The notes: generated by a model not told the origin, from the letters alone. A DNA stretch of 12,183 bases from Candidatus Woesearchaeota archaeon (GCA_016181345.1 JACOZM010000110.1:1-12183); one strand, 5' to 3'; positions 5,364 through 12,009 are shown, counted from the first letter of the stretch. Numbers and translations: made by a program.

Positions 5364-7102
5364 GCTTAGAAAAAGTATATAAAGCTAGAAAGACTCCTAG
5401 TTTAAAAAGAGGACTGATGAAAAGAGGATATATTTGCCTTATTGTAGTTTTAGTACTTTTTGCTGTAGCTGCGGCTGCGGATTCAAAGTTACAGGATGAG
5501 TGCCGGACGACAGATGATTGTATTTATATCTGCGAAGATCTTTTAGGTTTGTCATCTGATTGCTATTGTCAGCAAGGGTTCTGTTATTTACGAAGTGCTT
5601 CCGGCTCTTCGGCTTCTAATGCTTCGTCAAATCTGACGGCTAATACTACCACAAAAGGCGCTGCTGGAAATGTTTCTGTTCCTGCAGTGAGTTATGCCTC
5701 GGTAACGGAACTAAATTTGGTAAAAACAGATATTTCTGCTGTGAAACAAAGCGTGGCTTCTGTGGAAAGTTCAGTGATCAGTCTTCAGTCTGATCTTAAT
5801 AATTTAAATAATCAATTTCTATCTTTGCAGCAGACACTCCAACAAACTGCAGATAGTTTAGCCAATCAACAGAATAATCTTGATGCTCTTCGTGAAGAGT
5901 TAGGATTAGAAATAAAAGCTGTTGCTACGGGATTAGCTGGATTACAAAATACGCTGGATGTTACTCAATCGGAAGTTTCAAGTTTGGAAGGAACTCTAGC
6001 GGAGAAGCCAGGATCTTTTTTTATTATCCTCTCTGTTATCATTATCCTCATTGTTATTGGGTCTGTTTTGATTACTATCTATTATGTAGAAAAAAATAAG
6101 CATCCTGGAATTAACTTAGGAGATGCTATTGTTGATTACATCAATCATCATATCAAGGCTGGAAGAAAATATCGTCATATTCAGGGAGACTTATTAAAAG
6201 CAGGATGGAAGCATGATGAAATTAAGACTGCTTATCAAACTGTTGCTAAAGCTAACTATCAAACTTATTTGAAAGGAAAGTCAAGTGGTGCCGGATCAAG
6301 TGTTGTTGGACTAGGTTCTGCCGAGGAAAATCCTCTTCAATCAACTAGTATTGGACCAGGAAATATTCGTCCATCAATGGGATCAGCTCCTCTGCCTTCT
6401 TCTCAAGATTCTTCAGGGTTTGCCTTTGGTTCCGATAAATCAAAAATAATTATTATTGCAATGGTTAGTCTTTTACTCATCTCTGGAGTTGTTTTTATCC
6501 TCAGCACTTCTTCAGGACAAGCAATCTATCTTAAAAAAGGGATCTTAGATACGGGAGAGGTCGTTCATCAGATAGAATGTACTCCTCCACATGTTTTGAC
6601 TCCTGATGGTGATGCTTGTTGTTTAGATGAAAATGCTAATACTATCTGTGACCTAACAGAACAAAGAGAAGCAGAGCTTCAACAAGCAGAATCATTATGT
6701 ACGGATAATCTACAATGCAGTGATGGGAAGCTTTGTATTAATCAGAAATGTACAAGCGTTGATGAGCTTTACCAAGGTAGTGAGATTTGTGATAAACAAT
6801 GCGCTTACTATTCGACAAGGATATTAACGAGTGATAAAGAGTCTTATTACCTTCAGCCAGGGAAAGGAAGTTATACTGCTGCTGGTGCGGTTGAATGGAA
6901 ACTTTTGGCAACTGGGAAGCATTGTAATGGGGAAGAAGCAATTATTCCAGTAAAATTAATCTATAAGAATCAAGGGAAAATTTTAGGAGAAGAAGTTATT
7001 ACTCTACATTCCGGAGAATCGAGCAGAGCGATTACTCATCCGCAAATATCTAGTGTGACATTTTCTTTAACTTTGGATGAAGTGTATGAAGTTTGTGAGT
7101 AA
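5360..7102 (+). CDS. Three-TM surface protein with Cys-rich and coiled-coil ectodomain
   Basis: The 580-residue protein overlaps the ACT gene by ATGA. An alternative ATG at 5417 (561 aa) has AGAGG upstream and puts a classical signal sequence at the very N-terminus. Features in order: TM or signal peptide (24-40); a six-Cys cluster (48, 54, 58, 68, 70, 75); a Ser/Thr/Asn-rich linker (78-110) with NAS, NLT, NTT and NVS glycosylation-type sequons; a heptad coiled coil (113-214); TM2 (220-243); a cytoplasmic helical module (252-304) with INHHIKAGRKYRHIQGDLLK followed by AGW; a Gly/Ser/Pro linker; TM3 (362-382); and an outer tail with twelve Cys, including CCLDENANTICD (420-431) and CSDGKLCINQKC (453-464). 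These modules recur in DPANN membrane proteins. A surface, adhesion or sensor role is inference. No enzymatic motif is visible. Confidence 0.8.
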   Translation: MSLEKVYKARKTPSLKRGLMKRGYICLIVVLVLFAVAAAADSKLQDECRTTDDCIYICEDLLGLSSDCYCQQGFCYLRSASGSSASNASSNLTANTTTKGAAGNVSVPAVSYASVTELNLVKTDISAVKQSVASVESSVISLQSDLNNLNNQFLSLQQTLQQTADSLANQQNNLDALREELGLEIKAVATGLAGLQNTLDVTQSEVSSLEGTLAEKPGSFFIILSVIIILIVIGSVLITIYYVEKNKHPGINLGDAIVDYINHHIKAGRKYRHIQGDLLKAGWKHDEIKTAYQTVAKANYQTYLKGKSSGAGSSVVGLGSAEENPLQSTSIGPGNIRPSMGSAPLPSSQDSSGFAFGSDKSKIIIIAMVSLLLISGVVFILSTSSGQAIYLKKGILDTGEVVHQIECTPPHVLTPDGDACCLDENANTICDLTEQREAELQQAESLCTDNLQCSDGKLCINQKCTSVDELYQGSEICDKQCAYYSTRILTSDKESYYLQPGKGSYTAAGAVEWKLLATGKHCNGEEAIIPVKLIYKNQGKILGEEVITLHSGESSRAITHPQISSVTFSLTLDEVYEVCE

Positions 7103-7151
7103 AGTATTGAGTAATGTGATGAGTTTAGTGAAGATTCTTAAGAAGTGTGTA

Positions 7152-7213
7152 AATATTTTTAAAGTAAATCTATTTTTAACTAGATGATTCCTCACAGTTT
7201 GTTGCGTGGAGGG
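7152..7213 (+). promoter_or_regulatory. Promoter and ribosome-binding site of the methyltransferase gene
   Basis: A TATA-like AATATTTTTAAAG (7152-7164) predicts a start near 7184. A strong GGAGGG (7208-7213) stands 8 nt before ATG 7222 and fixes that start. Confidence 0.5.
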
Positions 7214-7221
7214 TTATTGAT

Positions 7222-7887
7222 ATGACAGGAATAAATTCTTCAAGATGGGATAAAGTATATAGAGATTTTAACGGCAAACGCTTTTCTGTTTGGAAAGAAG
7301 ATGCTACTCCTTTTTTTGTAGAAAATATACCTTTTTTTAAAAATAACAATGTAGAAAAAATCTTAGATGCGGGTTGTGGTGATGGAAGAAACCTTCAAGC
7401 TTTCGCAAAAGCAGGATTTCAGATGACTGGGGTAGATAGCTCAAAGGAAGCCTGCAAACGAGCACAACGAGTGCTTAAGAATTCTCCTAGAACAAAAGTT
7501 ATTCAACAAGACTTGAGAAGCTTGAATGTAGTTAGCAAGTTTGATGCAATTATCTGTGATTATGTTCTTGTTCATCTAGAAGAAGCAGAAAAAATTATTC
7601 AGCTCTTCTTTAATGCTTTAAAGAAAAATGGCTATCTTTTAATTGAATTCTTATCTACTGATGATCCTTCGTGTAAGCGAGATGAAAACATTAGTGATAA
7701 TGCTTTTGTTAGCCATGGCATCTTTCACAAATTCTATTCTAAACATGAAGTTGAAGAGCTTTTATCTCCTTTTAACATTTTAGAGCTAAGAAAAATACAA
7801 CATTATGATCCCGATCATGTTGAGGATTATCCTCGGAGCAAGAACCACCAACATGATTCAATCTATGTTCTTTGCCAAAAAGCATAA
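7222..7887 (+). CDS. Class I SAM-dependent methyltransferase, substrate unknown
   Basis: The 221-residue protein shows the Rossmann methyltransferase signature. Motif I is ILDAGCGDGRN (47-57), which holds the SAM methionine. The acidic end of beta-2 is GVDSS (70-74, D72), which binds the ribose hydroxyls. QQDLRS (95-100) is the adenine-contact acidic residue, and FDAIICDYVLVHL (107-119) is motif IV at beta-4. LKKNGYLLIEFL follows as beta-5. The N-terminus SSRWDKVYRDF (6-16) is typical of the UbiE/TehB-like small-molecule group. Length is normal and no residue appears lost. The substrate cannot be read from the sequence. It has its own promoter, and its end is only 37 bp from the convergent zinc-protein gene. 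Confidence 0.88.
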   Translation: MTGINSSRWDKVYRDFNGKRFSVWKEDATPFFVENIPFFKNNNVEKILDAGCGDGRNLQAFAKAGFQMTGVDSSKEACKRAQRVLKNSPRTKVIQQDLRSLNVVSKFDAIICDYVLVHLEEAEKIIQLFFNALKKNGYLLIEFLSTDDPSCKRDENISDNAFVSHGIFHKFYSKHEVEELLSPFNILELRKIQHYDPDHVEDYPRSKNHQHDSIYVLCQKA

Positions 7888-7924
7888 GCCACTTTGTTCT
7901 TAGAAAAAATAAACTAATTATAAT

Positions 7925-8233
7925 CTAGATCATGTTTCTTCTTAAATCGAAATCAAATCGACCTAAAAATTCTTCGGCTGCTTGAGGATTCTTTTCTTGT
8001 AAGAATTGATAAATTTCCTTGCTGAAACAGTGGGCGCAGAGATTCATTTTCTTTCCACAGAAAATGCAAGATGTTTCTCCATCTTCAACGACTAAACTTT
8101 CAATCTCTTCAGCTAATTTTTGGTCAAAATAATGAACAAACTCCTGCATCCGATGCGCAAGACATTCTGGACAAATAGGTTCGGTGATTATATCATCACA
8201 TTCTATACATGTATTTGCTGTTGCAAGTTCCAT
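7925..8233 (-). CDS. Small protein with two four-cysteine zinc-binding sites, 102 aa
   Basis: From ATG 8233 the protein has two well-formed metal sites. The first is C9-x2-C12-x8-C21-x2-C24 and the second is C56-x2-C59-x6-C66-x2-C69, separated by a helical linker (27-50). A helical C-terminus follows, ending FDFDLRRNMI. Each site resembles a zinc ribbon or knuckle, as in small archaeal nucleic-acid or protein adaptors. I do not recognise the exact family and assign no function. An upstream in-frame start at 8266 exists, but I chose 8233 because GGTGA lies about 5 nt before it and because the conserved-looking part begins there. A TATA-like ATATATAG (about 8315-8325, minus strand) would give a leader of about 60 nt. 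Confidence 0.72.
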   Translation of the reverse strand: MELATANTCIECDDIITEPICPECLAHRMQEFVHYFDQKLAEEIESLVVEDGETSCIFCGKKMNLCAHCFSKEIYQFLQEKNPQAAEEFLGRFDFDLRRNMI

Positions 8234-8414
8234 AGCCCTCACCTTCCGTTTCTCCCTCTGAACCACCCTCGGCTAGAGAAGAGTCTCTTGAAGAATATAG
8301 AAACCATAAATCTTTAGACTATATATGTTTTGCACATTAAGAATATATGAGGTATATTTTTATTAATAGTTTTAATGATATTTTTAGAGAACAATCTATT
8401 TAAAAAATAAAATC

Positions 8415-8456
8415 GGGCTCCAGAGAGGGGGTGAGGGTGGTAGAATCTTGGAGCCC
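8415..8456. other. GC-rich hairpin, 8-bp stem; terminator-like on the minus strand
   Basis: GGGCTCCA (8415-8422) and TGGAGCCC (8449-8456) are perfect inverted copies around a 26-nt purine-rich loop, in an otherwise AT-rich spacer. Read on the minus strand, the stem is followed by GATTTTATTTTTT, which looks like an intrinsic terminator for a transcript coming from ybaK. Read on the plus strand, it could be the 5' domain of a small RNA. Confidence 0.45.
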
Positions 8457-8545
8457 ATCATCGTTATTTATTATAAAACTAGTAAAACCTTTCAAGTATA
8501 TAAATGTTACGCTTTTGTATACTAGTTGGTTAAAAATAACAAAAT

Positions 8546-8608
8546 ATACGAAAGATACAAAGAATACAAATAGTACTAAGAGTACGACTAGTGATAATGG
8601 AACAAAGA
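8546..8608 (+). repeat. Degenerate 9-bp tandem repeat, about seven units
   Basis: Successive 9-mers are ATACGAAAG, ATACAAAGA, ATACAAATA, GTACTAAGA, GTACGACTA, GTGATAATG and GAACAAAGA, with a rough consensus RTACAAAGA. A weaker copy, TAACAAAAT, precedes them (8537-8545). In one plus frame they read as a Thr-Lys-rich tripeptide repeat. Confidence 0.5.
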
Positions 8609-8662
8609 GCTTGAAAGAACAGGGAAATGGGATAGGATCTTTTCAAGTAGGCACATCCTATC
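8609..8662 (+). other. Possible H-type RNA pseudoknot
   Basis: CTTGAAA (8610-8616) pairs with TTTCAAG (8641-8647), extendable by two G-U pairs. GATAGGAT (8631-8638) pairs with ATCCTATC (8655-8662). The four segments interleave as a pseudoknot requires, with connecting loops of about 14, 2 and 7 nt. Inverted repeats of this length arise by chance in AT-rich DNA, so this is only a candidate. Confidence 0.25.
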
Positions 8663-8730
8663 ATCTATTTAGCAATACTATTGAGAGATATTCTGTTTTG
8701 AAAAAATTGTACCTAAGGGGGTATGCTTTA

Positions 8731-8740
8731 TCTTTTTTTT
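8731..8740 (+). terminator. T-run, possible archaeal terminator (+)
   Basis: TCTTTTTTTT ends the unannotated region just before the convergent 3' end of ybaK. Archaeal polymerase stops at U-runs without needing a hairpin, so a plus-strand transcript of the spacer could end here. Confidence 0.35.
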
Positions 8741-8741
8741 C

Positions 8742-9200
8742 CTATTTTGAGAAGCTAAATATCTTTAGTTTTGCAATCTTTAGGTAGTCTTCCATTTGCA
8801 TGATTATTGAATCTGTATGTGATCCAGCATTGAATGCTATCTTTGTGTTTTTAGTTATTGATAGGTCAACATATAAGTCTAAGCTTTGGATCGGCAACCC
8901 AAAGGGAGGTACTGACCCTGGCTCTAGTCCAGTTAACTTCAACAATTCCTCTGCTGTTGCAAACCTTAGTTTCTTAGCGTTAAATTGCTGTTTCACTGCA
9001 TTGGAATCTAATTTTGCTGCCGCACTAAGCACGAATAGCTTAAATGTATCATCTATCTTTAACACAAGTGCCTTACCTCCTATGGATAAATCTTCATTTC
9101 GTTCTTTTGCAGACTCTTCAGAAGTTCTAGTTGGTTTATGATGGATTATTTTATATTCGATAGAGTTTTCGTTCAGCCAATCAATTATTTTGTTGAGCAT
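8742..9200 (-). CDS. YbaK/EbsC-type aminoacyl-tRNA deacylase
   Basis: This 152-residue single-domain trans-editing protein probably hydrolyses mischarged aminoacyl-tRNA (Cys- or Ala-tRNA-Pro or similar; specificity cannot be assigned). Typical family features are the N-terminal helix MLNKIIDWLNENSIEYKIIH, HKPTRTSEESA (21-31), SIGGKALVLK (39-48) with the conserved catalytic-site lysine K43, GLEPGSVPPFG (91-101) with its conserved Gly-Pro turn, and FNAGSHTDSI (123-132). Length is normal. I start it at ATG 9200 because the family begins this way. A TTG at 9233 is in frame and has AAGGAG 10 nt upstream, so the protein may be 11 residues longer. A TATA-like TTTAATAAAA (about 9253-9262, minus strand) lies just above. 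It serves the same quality-control theme as serS but is not linked to it. Confidence 0.9.
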   Translation of the reverse strand: MLNKIIDWLNENSIEYKIIHHKPTRTSEESAKERNEDLSIGGKALVLKIDDTFKLFVLSAAAKLDSNAVKQQFNAKKLRFATAEELLKLTGLEPGSVPPFGLPIQSLDLYVDLSITKNTKIAFNAGSHTDSIIMQMEDYLKIAKLKIFSFSK

Positions 9201-9320
9201 TTTTAGTCTCTTTATCTTGATGATGATAATCAATAGATAAAATCTCCTTGGTTTTATTAAATTTTCTTTCCTACATAAAGAGTGAAAGGTTACAAATCGT
9301 TAGAGATAATCAATATATTC

Positions 9321-9330
9321 AAAGAAAAAA
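9321..9330 (-). terminator. T-rich terminator after the helicase gene
   Basis: On the minus strand TTTTTTCTTT lies 4 bp after the helicase TAA (9337-9335), a typical archaeal U-tract terminator position. Confidence 0.45.
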
Positions 9331-9334
9331 GAAC

Positions 9335-11248
9335 TTATTTAGAAAAAAATGCCTTAATCCTCTGCTGATAGTCTTTAGTAACGATTAATCCGACCCGTTC
9401 AGGGAAGCATTTAAAGTATCGTTCCCAGGAAAATCGTTCATCCAAAAAGACAACAACTCCTCGATCGGTTTCAGATCGGATGCATCTCCCGGCGCTTTGA
9501 ATGCATTTAGACATTGCTGGAAAAATATATCCGTAATCCCAGCCTTGCTTGAATTTTTCGTCATAGTATTTTATTAGTTCTGTCGTTTTCAAATCAGGCT
9601 TTCCTAGTGGAAGGCCGATAACAACTACTCCTTGCAATAAGTCGCCTGGAAAGTCGATCCCTTCGGCAAAATTTGCTCCAGTGACTCCTAACAAAACTCC
9701 GCCGAGAAGTTTTTCCCGTTTAAAGTCTTCGAGTAATAATTCTTTTTCTTCTTTTGTCATGGTATTCTTTTCCCAAAATAATCGTTTCTTTGTTTTGATG
9801 AAATTAGAAATCTGATCGCGCATGTAGTACGAGGGGAAGAACAAAGCTACATTTCCTGAGATTAAAGAAACAAGGTCAGAACATTTTTCAGCTATTTGAT
9901 GATACATCATATCGTTTCGAGAAGTAAATTTTGTTGTTGTTTCCGGAATGACGATTGTCAATTTATTTTCTGGAGGGAACGGAGATTGGTATTCTTTCTC
10001 TACTCCTCTTCCTCTTTCAATACCAAGCAAGTCTCTATGCATAAACGTAGGATTTAATGTTCCACTCATGATCAATCCAGAATAGGTTTGAGAGAAAATA
10101 TCTTTAGAAACAAAGCTTGGATCTAAACAGAGATAGCTTAAGGTGACCATCTCACCATATTTAGTTTCCTTTTGGGAAATGATCCGAGCATAGCCTTTAT
10201 CTTCTCCTTTCCATTGGGATAAGAAGTTTGCTATTCCACCCAAATAACTTTTTCGTTGCTTTTTTCTAATCTCTTCTGCGGCTTCTTCTAGTTCTGAAAT
10301 AAGAGTGTCGTATGAAACTATGGACTGAACTTTGGTTAAGAATTCTTCTTTTGTTACAAGTCGTTCGTTCTGTCCTTGTCCACTATTTCTTGAAGAACCC
10401 CAAGGATTTGAATTTTTATTATTAAGACCATAGAGGTTATCTAAGATGTTATTGATCTGCTGAAGCCATAAGATGACTCCGTGATAACCAAATTTTTTAG
10501 CTTCCATAATAGCATTCTTTAAGACAAAATTGGTTAAATTTGTGCTTAACATGTCGATGATGCGGTTGGATAAGTTATGGCCTTCATCAACGACTAAGAT
10601 AATTTTGTCTAAGGATAATTCCAGCTTATTGAAAATAGTGCTTTGGATAAAAGGATTAAAAATATAATTATAATCAGCGATAATTACTTTAGCTTTTTTT
10701 GCTAGAAGCAAAGATATTTCATAACTGCAGAGTTTTTCTGTCTTGCATAAGCGTATAATATCTTCATTATGTAATGGGCTTCTTATTTCTAATTCTGCCA
10801 GAACTCGTTTTGCTTCCACACTTGGGCTTTTTTTCTGGATTACGTTATTATAAAATTCACATTCTCCTTTTTCCACAATCGCTTTGCAGAATTCAGTAAA
10901 ATCAGTTCCGAATAATCCAGCTATTTCCTGGTTGCACATCCATCTTTTACCAATAAGGTCAACAACGATGAGCTTTTCATCAATTTTTTTCTTGATCAGC
11001 TGGAGCGTATGGATAGCAATTTGATGTTGAGTATGTCTGTTCGTCAGAAAAAAAACAACTTTATCTTTCTCAATGGCATGCTTGACAGCCATAGACAAAG
11101 CTGTAGCGGTTTTTCCGATACCTGTGGGTGCGTGAGCAAGGAGAAATTGTTTCTTCTCTAAGGCTTCGGCAAAGTCTTTGAGCATATCTTCTTGTCCTTC
11201 ACGAATAGTTTCATGAGGAAAGAAGTCTTTTTCAGTTTTTTGACTCAT
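9335..11248 (-). CDS. XPD/Rad3-family Fe-S DNA helicase (superfamily 2)
   Basis: The product has 637 residues from ATG 11248. Walker A is APTGIGKTA (40-48). It is followed by a cysteine set suited to the 4Fe-4S domain: C105 (WMCNQ), C121, C130 and C174 (KLCSYE). Then come the Walker B/DEAH-like box VVDEGHN (219-225), SGTLNP (about 395-400), TGANFAEGIDFPG (about 523-535) and motif VI QSAGRCIR (about 584-591). The family unwinds DNA 5' to 3' in repair. XPD and DinG are hard to separate by eye, but the spacing of WMC, FC, EC and LCSYE and the following ADYNYIFNP favour XPD-like. The DEAH box is DEGH here. An in-frame TTG 21 codons upstream (11311) was not chosen, because the TATA box at 11271-11280 puts the transcript start at ATG 11248. 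The gene is divergent from a winged-helix regulator. Confidence 0.92.
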   Translation of the reverse strand: MSQKTEKDFFPHETIREGQEDMLKDFAEALEKKQFLLAHAPTGIGKTATALSMAVKHAIEKDKVVFFLTNRHTQHQIAIHTLQLIKKKIDEKLIVVDLIGKRWMCNQEIAGLFGTDFTEFCKAIVEKGECEFYNNVIQKKSPSVEAKRVLAELEIRSPLHNEDIIRLCKTEKLCSYEISLLLAKKAKVIIADYNYIFNPFIQSTIFNKLELSLDKIILVVDEGHNLSNRIIDMLSTNLTNFVLKNAIMEAKKFGYHGVILWLQQINNILDNLYGLNNKNSNPWGSSRNSGQGQNERLVTKEEFLTKVQSIVSYDTLISELEEAAEEIRKKQRKSYLGGIANFLSQWKGEDKGYARIISQKETKYGEMVTLSYLCLDPSFVSKDIFSQTYSGLIMSGTLNPTFMHRDLLGIERGRGVEKEYQSPFPPENKLTIVIPETTTKFTSRNDMMYHQIAEKCSDLVSLISGNVALFFPSYYMRDQISNFIKTKKRLFWEKNTMTKEEKELLLEDFKREKLLGGVLLGVTGANFAEGIDFPGDLLQGVVVIGLPLGKPDLKTTELIKYYDEKFKQGWDYGYIFPAMSKCIQSAGRCIRSETDRGVVVFLDERFSWERYFKCFPERVGLIVTKDYQQRIKAFFSK

Positions 11249-11270
11249 TTCATTGATGCCAAGGATAGTC

Positions 11271-11280
11271 TTTTTAAAAG
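11271..11280 (-). promoter_or_regulatory. TATA box of the helicase gene (leaderless)
   Basis: CTTTTAAAAA on the minus strand is centred about 26-27 bp above ATG 11248, and there is no ribosome-binding site before that ATG. This supports a leaderless mRNA and the choice of start. Confidence 0.5.
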
Positions 11281-11330
11281 AATTTGGCTCTTCTAGTGCA
11301 TAGTAACACAAATCTTAAATACCTATCGTT

Positions 11331-11341
11331 GTTCTAAGAAC
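11331..11341. promoter_or_regulatory. Short dyad between the divergent helicase and regulator genes
   Basis: GTTCT-A-AGAAC is a perfect 5-bp dyad with a single central base. It lies between the two divergent TATA boxes (11271-11280 and 11377-11388), where an operator for the adjacent winged-helix protein would be expected. It is short, so it may be chance. Confidence 0.25.
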
Positions 11342-11376
11342 TAGATATTTAAAACACTATACTGGAATGGATAAAT

Positions 11377-11388
11377 GTTTAAATATAA
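11377..11388 (+). promoter_or_regulatory. TATA box of the winged-helix regulator
   Basis: GTTTAAATATAA predicts a start near 11409, leaving about 27 nt of leader before TTG 11436. The leader holds two Shine-Dalgarno-like runs, GGAGGTG (11408-11414) and GGGGGTG (11424-11430). Confidence 0.45.
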
Positions 11389-11435
11389 CTTCAAAACCTT
11401 AGCTTTTGGAGGTGTGGATAAGCGGGGGTGTAAAA

Positions 11436-11720
11436 TTGATTAAAAATATCAATAAAAATAAAGCAATATTCGACGTGTTTTTTCGAGAGAAACCGGCAAT
11501 GATGTTAGTAGAATTAAAGAATGCTGATTCTAATGTTTATGCATCGGTTTTAGCCAAGCAGATTGATTGTACCTATAGTCATGTGGTTAAGATTTTGCAG
11601 GAAATGCAAAAGGCAGAGTTAATTAATTTTAAAAAAGAAGGAAGATTAAAATTATTAGAGTTAACTCGTAAAGGTAAGGACATTGCAGGTAACATTGAAA
11701 GTATTAAAACGATGTTATAA
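11436..11720 (+). CDS. Small winged-helix (MarR/ArsR-like) DNA-binding protein, 94 aa
   Basis: A single wHTH domain fills the protein. Residues 34-60, running from VYASVLAKQIDCTYSHV to VKILQEMQKA, read as helix 2, turn and recognition helix, followed by helix and wing ELINFKKEGRLKLLELTRKG (61-80). The final helix, KDIAGNIESIKTML, may dimerise. No ATG is available. I chose TTG 11436 because GGGGGTG stands about 5 nt before it. GTG 11412 or TTG 11406 would add 8-10 residues but coincide with the first Shine-Dalgarno-like run and the predicted transcript start. It has no extra ligand domain or cysteine sensor apart from C45. It is divergent from the helicase, which it may regulate along with itself (inference). 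Confidence 0.78.
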   Translation: MIKNINKNKAIFDVFFREKPAMMLVELKNADSNVYASVLAKQIDCTYSHVVKILQEMQKAELINFKKEGRLKLLELTRKGKDIAGNIESIKTML

Positions 11721-11750
11721 TTAGATTATTAAACTATTAAAATAATTTAT

Positions 11751-11780
11751 CTCTTCTTTTTCTTTATTTTTTCTCGTTTT
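11751..11780 (+). terminator. T-rich terminator after the winged-helix gene
   Basis: CTCTTCTTTTTCTTTATTTT and the following TTCTCGTTTT are pyrimidine-rich with several T runs, starting 30 bp after the regulator's stop. This fits an archaeal U-tract terminator between two converging genes. Confidence 0.5.
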
Positions 11781-12004
11781 TAGTTTGTTGGCTTATTGAT
11801 ACAAAGAGAGTTAAGAGTTCCCGGGTTCTTACAGATATCTTCGGTTGCTTGGATATTGTCATTACAATCTTTATGTTCATAACAGGCAATAGTGTTAGTT
11901 ATAGCTCCTCCAGTAATTCCTCCATTTCCAGCAACTAATCCAATAAATCCTGCTGCCAAAACTAAGGTAAGAACAACGAGCAACGATTTTAGACGATGAT
12001 CCAT
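11780..12004 (-). CDS. Small secreted or anchored four-cysteine protein, 74 aa
   Basis: MDHRLK precedes a hydrophobic segment (7-26, LLVVLTLVLAAGFIGLVAG), so the product is exported or anchored. A short Gly-rich stretch (27-35) is followed by a four-Cys module: C41-x5-C47-x10-C58-x9-C68. The order of residues (CYEHKDCND, then T-x-D-x-C-x-N-PGT, then a last Cys) matches small disulfide-bonded repeats seen in DPANN surface proteins, and it resembles the Cys-rich parts of the 580-aa protein at 5360-7102. The start at ATG 12004 is fixed by GAGGTG 5 nt upstream. No function can be assigned. A larger protein made of this one repeat may have been reduced to a single copy. Confidence 0.75.
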   Translation of the reverse strand: MDHRLKSLLVVLTLVLAAGFIGLVAGNGGITGGAITNTIACYEHKDCNDNIQATEDICKNPGTLNSLCINKPTN

Positions 12005-12009
12005 TTTAA

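Larger units (their letters stand above)
8234..8741. other. 508-bp region without a convincing gene; holds RNA-like structure and repeats
   Basis: This is the only long gap in the window. It holds, from left to right, the leader and promoter of the zinc-protein gene (8234-8325), an AT-rich stretch, a G-rich 8-bp hairpin (8415-8456), three ACTAGT sites (8478, 8521, 8587), a degenerate 9-bp tandem repeat (8546-8608), a possible pseudoknot (8609-8662), and a run of eight T (8733-8740). A plus-strand frame from GTG 8431 to 8787 crosses it, but I do not think it is protein-coding. A plus-strand RNA of about 310 nt, from a TATA-like element near 8398-8408 to the T run, is possible. I found none of the conserved SRP RNA or RNase P RNA motifs I could look for. 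Confidence 0.5.

Noticed and set aside
1566..7929. Shared 13-mer ATTATAATCTAGA at 1566-1578 and 7917-7929, both near 3' ends of minus-strand genes
   Set aside because: About one 13-mer coincidence is expected in an AT-rich 12-kb window, and no third full copy was seen.
8401..8460. tRNA-like or box C/D-like reading of the G-rich hairpin (ATGATGG and CTGG on the minus strand)
   Set aside because: The boxes do not match consensus and the stem lies inside rather than outside them. No T-arm or anticodon arm can be drawn.
8431..8787. 118-codon plus-strand frame with GTG start and a Thr-Lys tripeptide repeat
   Set aside because: It begins inside a hairpin, owes its repeat to the 9-bp DNA period, runs into the 3' end of ybaK on the other strand, and has no recognisable domain. 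A leaderless GTG start is possible, so it is not fully excluded.
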